Below are positions 1 through 11,039 of a stretch of DNA of 64,000 nucleotides, one piece after another. The stretch comes from Phanerochaete sordida (lineage: Eukaryota > Basidiomycota > Agaricomycetes > Polyporales > Phanerochaetaceae): contig BPQB01000041.1 in assembly GCA_019973155.2 (NCBI GenBank), positions 62,001 through 126,000 of the forward strand, written 5' to 3'. Each line of letters opens with the position of its first letter. Position 1 is the first letter of the stretch. Made by a program: the position numbers and the translations under genes. A model generated the notes under the pieces. It ran no database searches. It was not told where the DNA came from and was given only the letters and a program-made list of their open reading frames with translations.

Positions 1-187
1 CAAAGCCCGCGAACACTTGCCGATGGAAGACGAGAAGTCGACGACGGTGTCCGTCGATGCCTTCCCAGAGACTCCGGTTAAGGTGGAAGAACAGGAACTT
101 AAACTCGAGGAGGCCGAAGTCGAGATGAAACTCGAGGAAGCAGAAGTCGGGCTGGGAGATGCGAGCGTCAAGATCGAGGCGCGCTGA
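1..187 (+). CDS. C-terminal end of an acidic protein (5' end outside window)
   Basis: An open frame enters from the left edge (first full codon at base 2) and ends at TGA 185-187, giving about 61 residues. The tail is rich in Glu, Lys and Val and contains a short duplicated unit, LEEAEV, twice in close succession. It resembles a charged, probably disordered or helical tail. No domain is recognisable in this piece and no function can be assigned. The frame is continuous and its composition is clearly coding-like, so it is most likely the last exon of a gene transcribed toward the receptor-like array. Confidence 0.6.
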   Translation, partial: KAREHLPMEDEKSTTVSVDAFPETPVKVEEQELKLEEAEVEMKLEEAEVGLGDASVKIEAR

Positions 188-1096
188 GCTCCTGGCTCCA
201 TGTCCTCTTCATGGAACTATACATCTCATCGACGTAGGTCTTGCTTCTTGTCACGGAACTGCTAACAGTACTGACGGAATGTACAGCACACAGATTACCA
301 ACGCAAATTCGGGAGAAGAAGCAAATCTACAATCGAAGATCTCAGCAATCCTCAATTGGTTCAGCGTAGGCGTATATGTCGCACATCAACGAGCGCGCAG
401 AGATCGCGCTATCCAGCCGGGTGCAGAGTTCTCGGAGTTCTCGACAACATCACGCCAACTGCACTCGCAACTGCACTTCGTCCAGCTTGCGAACATGTCT
501 CTTAAGTCCTACAGGCGAATTATGGGCCGTCCCCCTTTTATGTTCTATGATTTATGTACAGATATGATATGATCATGGTTGGATATGCGCTCTCGAGTGC
601 CTCAAGCTGGTTTCTACCTCTCCTGGGCTTCCTAGCAGCTTACATAAGCGTTGATGTAGGAGGCAGTGCGCGTAGCTTCGTCCAAATCAGGACTCTACGC
701 AGACCCTCGCAGTTGCCCGACGTCGATGGCTTGAACGAGTGAGTTGTACCTTCTTCGCCCGCACGACGCGTTGCTGAACGCATGAAAGCTGCAGAGCATC
801 TGAACAGACGACTTGGCGAGGCGGCGAGCAGGGCGCATCAGCGGCGGATCAGGGCCATCGTGATGCGGAAAGCAAAGTTAATTGACATCGAGGCAAGCCA
901 ACGACGACGAGGCTGCTGAACACAGCCCTGCATCTGCCAGGCTTTCCTCCCACGTTCATTCCGCAGCGAGCACTCCCTGGCGACCTCCTCGACGCCCAGT
1001 CCGACACCGCTTGCTCGCCATCTCGCAGCCTGCAGGCTGCTCTTCAGCGAAGACGCGCCGCGCCGCGCCCCGGCTACACTCTTTTAGCCCCGCATC
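188..1096. other. Intergenic region, no gene recognised
   Basis: This stretch lies between the partial gene on the left and the first receptor-like gene. Short open frames occur on both strands, but none has a recognisable protein, paired splice sites or coding-like codon use. It should hold the 3' UTR of the first gene and the promoter and leader of the next. Confidence 0.5.
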
Positions 1097-3079
1097 ATGC
1101 CCGTGTACAACGTTACCAGTGCGTCCATACCCATCACCGTCGTTCGCCGTGTTTGACCCCTCCCCAAACCGCAGTTGACGATGCCAGTCCGCTAATTCAA
1201 TACGACCAGTGGTGGAGTGATTCGTCCCATAGTGATTCCCTCTGGTCGGACTATGCGGATGGCACGTTTCACGCCACCGAGCAATATGTGCGTCCCCAAA
1301 CAGCTTTACCGTTCACGCGCTCACGCAATATTCCAGGGAGCCACCGCGAAGCTGAGCTTCAATGGATCTGCGATATATCTCTATGGAGCGAAGCGTCCAA
1401 ACCATGTACGCATACACATCTGTCCGAGTCGCTGACCGCACTCATGCTAATCCTCGGATTCTAGGATGTCTACGCTGTGACCCTTGACGGCAATACGCAG
1501 ACAGCCAATGGCTATCCCGGCTCTACCACCGCCAACTTGTTCAAGCAGAACTTGTTCAGCCAGATAGGCTTGGACCCCACAACACCGCACCAGATCGCGC
1601 TCACGAACCAGTACAGCTCGTCTGTGCCCGCCTATGTCGACCTCGACTATGCCATCATCACTGCAGGCGATGGTGACCAGAGGTACGCCGCCCTAGGTCC
1701 GGTTCGTAGCACCTGAGCATAGCAGACCTGACGGGCCTTGTACAGCACGCAGCGGCAGGATATCACTTGGGACGACGACATGGCGCAGTATTCCCCTGGC
1801 TGGGACGACTCGCCAAATGGGTTCGAAAGCGGTTACTACAATAACACCATGCAGTACGTACGCTATGCATCTCCATCTGACCATCTCGTTCATCATCTGT
1901 TGTACCCAGCCGAACAAACACTGCCAACGCCTACGCAACATTGACCTTCAGCGGCAATGCAATCGCGGTCTACGGCGTTACTTCAACGAATCACGGATTC
2001 TTCTCCGTCGCGCTCGATGGCGCGCCGCCCATCAAGCTGAATGGCACCATCCCGGGCGACCAGTCAATTCGGTACCAAAATCTCCTGGTAAGACATATCC
2101 TTCATCTGCAGTGCTGAGCTGACAGGCGTGAAGTACTGGGCGGGCGGCCTATCATACGGCCAACACAGCGTTATCATCACCAACGTAGACACCAATGGCA
2201 ATTGGCTAGACCTAGACAAGTTCACCATTTCCCACTGGCCGCAGACGTCCACCGGGTCTTCAGCGGCAGCTGCGCCCACCAACTCCCAAGGCGGAGGCTC
2301 TAGTGGAAGTGGCGGTAACAATGGTAAAGACAAGGACCAAGGTAGCGCGTAAGCATCGTCCTTGCCACGACCCCTTGCTCCGCCCGCTCATTGCTGTCCA
2401 GCACGACCACGCACCACTCGAACACAGGCGCCATCGTCGGCGGTGTTGTCGCAGCCGTCGCGGTCGCAGCGCTTCTCGGGCTGCTCGCGTGGTGGCTCCT
2501 GCGGCGACGCGCGCGGCGCGGGCTCGACCGCATCGAGCACGCGCCGGAGCGCAAGGACGGCGTGCTCGCGGAGAACGACGCGCCGCTCGCGCACGTCGAC
2601 CCGTTCGTGCCCACGCGTTGGGCCGCGGACGAGCGGACGCCGTTCAGCCCCGGCGCGCTGGCGGGCGGCCCGCACGCGCAGAGCAGCTTCGGCGGGTCCG
2701 TCACTGATTTCGCGTCTACGACAGCTGGCAGGTCTGAGAGGACCGAGGGGTCGAAGTGAGTGTGTGTATGCAGATCGTAGAGATGACGCTGACCAGGGTG
2801 TTCAGGTATATTCTCCCGATGTCGCCCAACTCAGCAAACGGGTACGGGTGGTCGACTGCACCACCTGTGCAACCGACGCCAGCTGTGGAATCGACACCAG
2901 CACCGTTGCCGGTGCCAGCGGAGAATCCACATCAAGACTTCCCACCCCCGAACTACGAGCAGGCGACCGCTGCAGGCAGCACATCGCAGCGGTCGCGAGG
3001 TCCGTTGCCGCCTGTTCCGCCCCAGCAATCTAGCCCGCCACTACCGCCAGAGCCCCAGCTTCTACCACGCAAGTCGTGA
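1097..3079 (+). CDS. Receptor-like single-pass membrane protein, tandem copy 1 (PPxY tail)
   Basis: Nine exons: 1097-1118, 1175-1287, 1337-1405, 1465-1682, 1746-1853, 1910-2087, 2134-2348, 2402-2755, 2806-3079; 516 aa, in frame throughout. The start MPVYNVT is shared by all three copies. Two beta-rich modules follow. The first runs from DDASPLIQY through FNGSAIYLYGAKRPNH to LDYAIITAGDGD, and the second from WDDDMAQYSPGWDD through the matching AVYGVTSTNHGFF block to NWLDLDKF; they look like a duplicated carbohydrate-binding-type fold. A Ser/Gly linker leads to one membrane helix (about residues 317-341, starting GAIVGGVV), then RRRARR on the inner face. The cytosolic tail is Pro-rich and contains ENPHQDFPPPNYEQA with PPNY at residues 473-476. 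No classical signal peptide precedes the first module. The family is common in mushroom-forming fungi but its function is unknown to me; a surface sensor is inference. Confidence 0.85.
2945..2956 (+). other. PPxY-encoding site conserved in all three receptor-like copies
   Basis: These bases encode PPNY in copy 1, inside the 15-residue block ENPHQDFPPPNYEQA. The same block is present in the last exons of copies 2 and 3, although the surrounding Pro-rich tails differ. PPxY is the known ligand of WW domains, including those of Rsp5/Nedd4 ubiquitin ligases; binding here is inference. Confidence 0.7.
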
Positions 3080-4211
3080 CGGGGATCGTTCATGTTTCCT
3101 CTTTACTTGGTTATTTTCTGCTGTCGCAAACTCTTTCCTGTCGTTATCCCGCTGTTGGACTACGTGCTGGACATTATCGCCTGTTTCATATCACTACAAT
3201 AACTTTGCATTTGTTCGTTCAGCTGCGTACGTTCGAATTCGCGTTCTCTGTACAGTAGCTGCGTTTACTGGCTGTTAGATTGACTGAATGGTGAGTGCTT
3301 CTGAGTCCCGTCATCGAACACGAGGCTGATCTTGTCTTCAGCTCCAGGGCATATTTACCGTGGTCAGGCCGGCATTCGATGAAAGATTCATATAAGAATA
3401 ACAGCACACATGCGTCACGCAGATGGCGTGGTAAGTAACCCGTATCGCAGCTGCACAGTCCGGCATGTCAACCGCACCGCCATCCAAGGCCTCCTTCACG
3501 CAATCTAGCGGTGCAACCAGGGCCGAATTCCCCGTGCATGAGCAACCACTCACTTCACCAACTTTCTACAGGAAACATCTCAAATTTGAGGCATCTATCC
3601 AAATGTGAATGGATTTCTCAACAATACACTAGGCAGGCCGTGTGAGTGCCACGGCATACCATCTTCAACGCCGGCTGATGTCTAATTATCCTCTGTCAGA
3701 CTGTTAAGCGTGCTGCGAATTGTATGGTCGTGAAAGGTAATCACTACTTACGACAAGGTATGCGCCGTTTCTTCGGAATTGATGTGCTGGCTTGACGGTT
3801 GCAGTGCCAGCTCCTAGTGCACTCGTTTCTCTTCACTCCTTCTGCCTCGTTGTCTATGACCTCACAAAGCGAGCAATATCACGAATAGCGAGCAATATCG
3901 CAGATTACCTCTCGCAAGTACCTGGGGGCCAAGCACGTTGTCAAGGCGACGCGCAAACAACAGAGGTGGCGGTTGGCACAGTACTGCGCTCACTTATGGA
4001 AGCCGGTCATCTTCCGACCAATCCTGAACATGCCGCCCAATCTCTCCGATGACATTGTTCGAACATTGGCTACCCTCCATCTTTTGCTTACACAGCCGCT
4101 CGCCGGTGCTCTATTACTACCTCCCTCGAAGTTCTCTCCTGCTTCCTCGACCTCGACCTCACGATTCACTTCCGTCTAGGTGTGCAGAGAGGTCCAACTC
4201 ACGCTGACGCG
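3080..4211. other. Intergenic region between receptor-like copies 1 and 2
   Basis: No gene is supported here. The first part, around 3134-3215, resembles the region after copy 2 at 6148-6245: both contain gctggacattatc followed by ctacaataact. The 3' flank was therefore duplicated together with the gene. The rest should hold the copy 2 promoter. Confidence 0.5.
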
Positions 4212-6084
4212 ATGCCTGTATACAATATTACAGGTTCGTCGTAACATCTAATGCGTCCGTCAACGATACTGAATGTCTCTGCTTGTTACTCAGTCGACGA
4301 TGCCAGTCCACTGATCCAGTACGACGGGTGGTGGACCGATAGCTCGCACGGTGATCCCGCATACATAGAATACCGCAACCAGACGTTCCATCCAACTTCA
4401 ATGTTTGTAAGTAGGCACGGGAAGACTGCTGTTGCCCCTCATCCAGCTCATGCCATCATGCAGAATGGCACTGCTAGGCTGACATTCAACGGGTCAGCTG
4501 TGTACCTATTTGGAGCCAAAAGAGCCAACCATGTATGTTTCTCAGCTGTATATGGGCTTGATTTCTGCCCGTGTCTCTAGTTCAATGTCTTATTCACCAA
4601 TCTCACCTCAGGATGTATACAGTGTTATACTCGATGGCCACACCACCACCGGACACGGCTACTCCGCCGCAGACTCCTTTCAACAGATGCTGTTCAACCA
4701 GACAGGACTAAGCCCATCGCAGGAGCATCACATCTCTCTCTCAAACACCCCCAGCTCGTCCACGCTTGCGTACACAGATTTGGACTACGTCGTGATAACC
4801 GCCGGGGATGGCGATGATAGGTATCTCATTTTTTCCTCTGACAAAAGACAGTACTCACGCTCATGCTGTGTCCGCAGCACTCAATCAAAGGATACTTTTT
4901 GGGATGCCGGCGTGGCGCAATACTCGTCGGGCTGGGACGACTCCCCGGATGGGTTTCAAAGTAATTATTTCAACAGCACCATGCAGTACGCGTTTTTGCA
5001 GCAACGGCTCAATATCTGGCTAACACCTATCGAAGCCGTACGAATATGATGCACGCATCTGCCACTGTGACGTTGGAAGGGAACGCTATTGCAGTCTACG
5101 GCGCCACTTCGATGAATCATGGGTTCTTCAATGTTTCGCTTGACAATTCCCCGCCAATCACGCTGAACGGGACAATACCAAGCGATCAGCCAGGCCCACG
5201 CTACCAGAATCTTCTCGTAAGCTTATTTCTCATGCCGTCAAGGGAGTTAACTTAGGTCTTGGCAGTACTGGGCTGGCGGCTTGTCGTCCGGTCAGCATAC
5301 TGTGACGGTCACGAATATAGACAGTCGTGGTCTCTGGCTAGACCTCGACATGTTTGTCGTATCTCACTGGTCGCAACCAAGCACACAGAGCTCTGGCTCG
5401 GCTGGTCAGTACGTGGTGCTGCGGTTTATGTTCGACGTCATGTGTGTTCATAATAACTCATACAATAATTCTCACCAGCGCAACTGGCGCCATCGCTGGC
5501 GGAGTCGTGGCTGGTCTTATCGTCGTCGTTCTGATTGCGACCGGACTGTTGTTCTACCTTCGTCGACGCCGACGCAGGGGTCGTGGCAATCCGTCGCCAG
5601 AGCGCAGGTATGGTATCCTGTTTGGAGACACTGATACCCCGCTAGGCTGGATTGAGCCCTTCGTTCCGGCAAGCTGGACGAGCAATGCACTACACGAGCA
5701 CAGGCCTCTTCCCCATGCAGTGCTGGTAGCAGATCCACCTGGTGTTCTGCCACCATCAAAAATGGCAGGTCGAGCTTCTAGGTTCGTAGTGGCCATCAGT
5801 ATAGTCGTGTTGTCCTTGATATGTAGCGCCGCCGCAGGTGCCTCTCACCCAGTGGCCCTGACATGCGTGCAACGCCTGTGCTTGCGCTTACTCCGAATTC
5901 GGAGCTGGTACCACAGCCAGTTGAGAATCCGCACCAAGACTTCCCGCCGCCGAACTATGAGCAAGCGGCCGCTGCAGGCATCTCGTCGCGTGGTCCCCTT
6001 CCACTGCCTGCTCTGTTTCTACAGCACTCTGTGCCGCCGCTAGTGGTGCAATCGAAGCCACCCTTGCCATCGCGAAAGCCTTGA
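4212..6084 (+). CDS. Receptor-like single-pass membrane protein, tandem copy 2 (PPxY tail)
   Basis: Nine exons: 4212-4233, 4294-4406, 4464-4532, 4612-4820, 4878-4985, 5036-5216, 5266-5408, 5479-5781, 5838-6084; 464 aa. Exon lengths of the first six exons match copies 1 and 3 almost exactly (22, 113, 69, 209, 108, 181), which fixes the joins. The two extracellular modules are conserved, for example LDYVVITAGDGD and GATSMNHGFFNVSLD. The linker before the membrane helix is much shorter than in the other copies (exon 7 is 143 nt against 215 and 182). The helix starts TGAIAGGVVAGL near residue 285 and is followed by YLRRRRRRGR. The tail keeps ENPHQDFPPPNYEQA, with PPNY at 420-423. The start of exon 9 has diverged from the YILP...SP block of the other copies. 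Function is unassigned. Confidence 0.83.
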
Positions 6085-6894
6085 TGACCTTCGCTCATGA
6101 GTCACTGATTACCGTTCTGTAATCGGCTGTGGTTTCAAGCCACTGCCGTGCCTTCTGCAGCTGCTTGTCAATGTATTGCCATTGGGCTACCTGCTGGACA
6201 TTATCAGGTGGTGATATATACCTCTACAATAACTCCGAATTACTTGGTTCCCTGTGATACCTTCCTATGTCCCAATTTCTGTCCTACAGTCGATTCCTGG
6301 GTTCCGGGCCAGCTAGATAGTAAGTGCTGCTCGTGCCATTAGGCTTTCACGATGAGGCTCATCCGTCTATGCTTACAGGATATGATTGTGGTGCATAATC
6401 AGCGTGGTCTGCACCGCCTTCAGTTACAGGTTGATGCGCAGGCATTGAGGTCCCTGATGCGCCGCGTGTCGCTCCCGAGATCATATCTTCCACCACTGCG
6501 ATTTCGTACGTCCGTGGACACAGAGTGCCTGCTAGCCTCCTGCTAACCAGACGGCACCTGACTCAGTTCCTCGGACATCAATGTGCTCTGTGCACGCGTC
6601 CGAGGACAGAGGAGTCTACATCATTGTCGACATGCTTGCCGAGGCGGTGTGGAGCCGCATCAAGCCAAGGGTCCGGAGCCGTGATGCGCCTAGTGCAAAA
6701 GTTCGCCTTTGTCTGACCGCGTCTGGGCATGTGGCTTTGTGCCTCCGACGGGGCTGTTTGGACGTCGGACAGCCTCGGTCTTCTGCGTGCGCCCACGTAC
6801 ACTGCGCAGCTTGTGCCTCTTGGCTCCTCCCTCGACCTTCTCGGCTCCTTGCTGCTCCGTGTCTAACCACGTAGCGACGCGTCGCGTTCACGTC
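6085..6894. other. Intergenic region between receptor-like copies 2 and 3
   Basis: It begins with a copy of the 3' flank seen after copy 1. Small open frames on both strands have no recognisable product. The promoter of copy 3 should lie in the right half. Confidence 0.5.
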
Positions 6895-8912
6895 ATGCCT
6901 GTGTACAACGTCACGAGTGCGTCGTTACATCTGCTGCGTCTGTTCGGCGATACTGATTGTTCGCGCTCGCAGTCGACGACGCCAGCCCATTGATCCAGTA
7001 CGACCAGTGGTGGACCGACTCCTCGCGTAGCGACTCATTGCACGCTAACTACTCCGGCGACACGTTCCATACAACCGAGCAGAATGTGAGTCAGCGCCGC
7101 GAAGACCGTCGTGTCTCGGCTCATCCCATGCGGTTCTCCAGGGCGGCACTGCTCGGTTGACTTTCAACGGGTCGGCTGTGTACCTCTTCGGAGCGAAACG
7201 GCCAAATCACGTACGTCTTGAACGTTCTCGGTCCCCTTGGCCGCCTAGACATGAACTATCGACTGACCCGTGCTTCTCCAGAATGTCTATGCTGTTACTC
7301 TCGATGGTCAGACTACTACCGCGAACGGCTATCCCGGCTCATCGAACGCCAATCTCTTCAATCAGACCCTCTTCAGTCAGACAGGTTTGAACTTGTCGCA
7401 GACACACCAGATATCCCTCACGAACACACCCAGCTCGTCCACGCTTGCCTACACGGATCTAGACTACGTTGTGATAACTGCCGGCGATGGAGACACGAGG
7501 TGATTCATTTGTACTCTGACTGCTGGCGACGCTTGGGCTCACGTTGTGTTTGTAGCACAGATTCTCAGGACCTTGTCTGGGATGACGACATGGCGCAGTA
7601 CTCACCGGGCTGGGACGATTCACCGAATGGACTTCAGGGTGGCTACTTCAACAATACCATGCAGTACGCGCCTCTCCCATTTATACACCAGGATCCAGCT
7701 GACATGCATTAAAGCCGGACAAACATAGTAAACGCGTATGCTACTGTGACCTTCGAGGGAAACGCTGTAGCGGTGTATGGCGTCACTTCGACGAATCACG
7801 GATTCTTCAACGTCTCGCTCGACAAGGCCCCGCCGGTCATGCTAAATGGGACGATGCCAGGTGATCAACCCGGTCCGCGCTATCAAAACCTACTGGTAAG
7901 CTGCGTAGTGTTGCCTCGAATTCCAATGGTTTGACAGTGTCATTGTACAGTATTGGGCGGGTGGCCTGTCATCCGGCCAACATACTGTGACGATCACGAA
8001 CATAGACAGCAACGGTCTCTGGCTAGACCTCGATAAATTCGTCATATCTCGTTGGCCGCAGACGACCATCGGCGGTTCAAGTTCTGGATCCGCGCCTTCT
8101 CCGACGAAGTCCCCAGGGGATCATAGTGGCGGGTGAGTTATTGTTAGCATCTGTACATCGCTCACCTCATGCTCACGTTCATGATCTTCCACAGTCGCTC
8201 TCACCACAACTCTACTGGCGCCATCGTCGGAGGGGTTGTCGGTGGTATTATCGGCGCCTTCCTGATTGCTCTTGGGCTCTTCCTCTTCCTCCGCCGTCGG
8301 TCACGGCATCAGCTCGATCGCGTCGAGCCCACGCAAGAGCGTAAAGATGGCGGCGTTCTCGCGGATACCGACAGGCCGCTCGGGTCAATCGAGCCCTTTG
8401 TCGCTACGAGCCAGTGGTCCCCGTCGCACGAGCGCACACCCCTCCAGCCTACGCCAGTCGCGGGAGGCTTTCACGCTCCTACTGCGTCCTCTAGCGACCT
8501 ACGTACCTTGGCATCGAGTGCAGGTGGAACGTCAAAGTACGTCGCAGCCACTCGCGTAACTTAGGTCTCATTGATATTGATGTGTCTTCGCAGGTATATC
8601 CTCCCCCACTCACCGAATTGTCCCAGCATATACGCCATCCCTGCATCCGCACCTGCAGCTCCTCCAGAGCCAGAACCCGCACCTGCAGCTCCTCCAGAGC
8701 CAGAACCCGCACCTGCACCCGCACCGGAACCGCAGCCCCAGCCCGCACTAGAGGAAAATCCGCACCAGGACTTCCCGCCTCCCAACTATGAGCAGGCAAC
8801 CGCAGCGAGCTCGTCGCGCGGAGCGCTCCCACTGCCTGCCCCGCCTGTCCCGCCAGTGCCACCAGAGGAACCAACTCAGACTGTAGCCGAGCACCCGCCA
8901 CGGAAGTTATGA
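6895..8912 (+). CDS. Receptor-like single-pass membrane protein, tandem copy 3 (PPxY tail)
   Basis: Nine exons: 6895-6916, 6973-7085, 7142-7210, 7282-7499, 7556-7663, 7715-7895, 7951-8132, 8195-8536, 8594-8912; 517 aa. The first six exons have the same length pattern as copies 1 and 2. Both extracellular modules are intact (GAKRPNH and LDYVVITAGDGD in the first, GVTSTNHGFFNVSLD in the second). The membrane helix begins TGAIVGGVVGGIIG near residue 306 and ends LFLRRRSR. The last exon carries a 30-base tandem repeat encoding APAAPPEPEP twice, then ENPHQDFPPPNYEQA with PPNY at 474-477. It is the closest of the three to a family consensus and shows no damage. Function is unassigned; see copy 1. 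Confidence 0.85.
8649..8708 (+). repeat. 30-bp tandem repeat, two units, in the copy 3 tail exon
   Basis: Two identical 30-base units (8649-8678 and 8679-8708) are followed by a 9-base partial unit. They encode APAAPPEPEP twice in the cytosolic tail. Copies 1 and 2 have no equivalent, so this is a recent in-frame expansion. Confidence 0.9.
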
Positions 8913-9297
8913 TTCTTTTCTACTCCGGACGTTGTAGATTACGCCTTGCTTATGATTAACCGTTTGGAACTATAGTGAATTGTGCTTACCCATCCGATAG
9001 GCTGGCGATGATTCGCTGCTGCGCCGACTTAGTGTTTTTCTTACTGTAAGTCATGATAGCATACATCTATTGCAACACTAGCAGTCATGAGAGCACTGTA
9101 AAACACCTCTGTCAGCAAGCTCTGGGGTAAGATATGGAGCGTATATCGAGGAGCGGAGCAGAAACCTGGATAGAATATCGTCCAGTCGTGTACAGAGTTT
9201 CAACACACGCTTTATGCCAATAGATAGGTCAAAACATATGCTACATGTAGTTCTGTGGTATACACCTATGTTGGACGTCTCGGCCTTCCGAGTTGGC
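8913..9297. other. Convergent 3' flank, no gene
   Basis: This is the space between the end of receptor-like copy 3 (plus strand) and the end of the first F-box gene (minus strand). It is relatively AT-rich and should hold both 3' UTRs; nothing else is seen. Confidence 0.5.
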
Positions 9298-10673
9298 TCA
9301 AACGTCGTAGAGGGAGAGGATTCGTCGCTCAAAGAGCCGTGGAAAAACAGCTGATGCATGGTCTGAGGTCACTGGGAGGTGCATTAGGGAAAGGTCCGCG
9401 ATGGGGTCGAAGGAGGATAGTGCATACAGCTTAAGCCGCACGTGTGTAGCGCCCCCCGCATCGACACAATCCAGAAGTGCGTCCTCGAGATCGCGGAAGC
9501 GGGCCGCGCCCTCTTGAAATACGATAAGAAATTCAGCAAGTATGCGGCAGCGGGCAGCTGCATCCACCAATCCTACGGGGGAAAGTCCGAGGCGGATGTC
9601 GATGCAGTCGAGCGATGCGATGCTTGCCGCAAACATGCGCACCCTTGCGGCTGCAGTGGCGACAGCGCCCTGCGGATCGCTGCCGTTCTCCTTTGCTCTG
9701 ATGCAGAGAACGAGCACCTTAAGGCTGGCGAGCGAGGCGGAATTATATACCGGCTCGATTACTATAGTGCACGGTCAGGTCGCGACACAATATACATGAG
9801 CTTCGTGGGCGTACCTGGTCTTGCTACCGAGTGGACTCTGAATTCATCATCGAAAGAGTCTGCGGTAATGCTGAGCTTGCGAAGTGGACCACAAGCCGCG
9901 ACAATGACTGGGAGAGACGCTTTGTAGTCTACGCCGGCCGCAGCGATGTCGAGGTTTTGAACGTGCTTCATCAGAGGTGCTGCTTGGAAGAAGCCTGTGT
10001 CGGGGAGAATCTGGTCCAGAACGAGAGACCGTGGGCATGGCAGAGTCCAGTGTTGCCACTTGAATGGCACATTCTTGTCGAATGAGAGGTACGCGTCGGA
10101 GAACTTTCGCAGTTTTAGTGACTGCAAAGCGCCAAAAAGGCTGAGTAGGTCGCACAGTGCGGAGGCGGCGTGATATTCATACGAGCGAGGAAAACGCCGC
10201 TCGTTATCGTTGCATCGGATGTGCCCCTCGATGGCGAGGCTACTGAGCTTGATAGCGCCCCTGGCAGATGCATGGGCTGCTGGCAGATGCCTGCAAACTC
10301 TGCCCACCAAGGTGAGGCTGTGAAGCGAGGAGAACGAAGGAATAAAGTCGATGAAGTCGAATTCGATGGGGTTTCCGGAGTTGCGACCCCATTTCAGCGT
10401 CAAGTGTGAAGTTATGTGTTGAATCGAAGGGAAGAATGGGTCACGGATGAGCTCGTCAACGTAGCGGTTGATCTGCAAGCCTGACGTGTCCGGATCGTCA
10501 TCGGTCTTGGCGAGCAGCTTGAGCGATGAGAAGATGTAGGGGAAGGTGAGGGCGCGCCATCTCTTGCAGACAAAGGTGCAGGAGTGGATGAGATCGCGCT
10601 TCATAACGAATTCTCTGAAGACAAGGTACAGCACGTCGTGCGGAATGGCTTCGAAGCTGGTCTGCTGTGGCAT
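9298..10673 (-). CDS. F-box protein, intact copy 1
   Basis: Two exons on the minus strand: 10673-9815 and 9761-9298, 440 aa. The intron (9762-9814) has GT-AG ends, and its position matches the other intact copy. The start MPQQTSFEAIPHDVLY is chosen by alignment with that copy; an in-frame ATG lies 13 codons upstream. An F-box lies at about residues 6-50 (IPHDVLYLVFREF ... CTFVCKRWRALTFP). The long C-terminal part is shared with the neighbours (WTLPCPRSLVLDQ, VYNSASLASLKVLVLC, FRDLEDALLDCVDAGG) and probably folds as a leucine-rich-repeat-like substrate-binding region. F-box proteins are substrate adaptors of SCF ubiquitin ligases through Skp1. The substrate is unknown. Such families are expanded in many Agaricomycetes. 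Confidence 0.8.
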
Positions 10674-11039
10674 GCTCCCGGTTTTCTTGATAACTATGCG
10701 CAGAGAAGTCAAATCGAATGTTAGAAGTTGCGCAGACCTGTGCGATGGAACGGCAGGCAGCGTACCAGATACCTGAACGTGTCAACACTTCGGCTGGGGG
10801 GTGTCGGTGGCAAAAGACAAAGACGGTTCAGAGTATATATGCACCGTTGGGATTAGGTCATATGGCTGTGTAACAACCATAACGGTTAGACTGACTTACA
10901 TCAGCGACTTCGCCCGTTGATGCGAGTGGCGTGCCACAAGGAGACCTGCGTAAAACAAAGATTTTATATTGATTGTTCTAGGCCAACATCAACACTCAGC
11001 GTGGAACTTTGCTCTACGATGTGTGGCCTACATTCTCGC
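10674..11039. promoter_or_regulatory. Leader and promoter region of F-box copy 1
   Basis: On the minus strand a TATA-like run (10834-10840) lies about 160 bases upstream of the ATG. A splice-donor-like sequence (ctg/gtacg, exon edge at 10766) sits 93 bases upstream of the ATG. Equivalent donor-like sites lie before two other F-box copies, suggesting a spliced leader. No other gene is seen. Confidence 0.4.
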
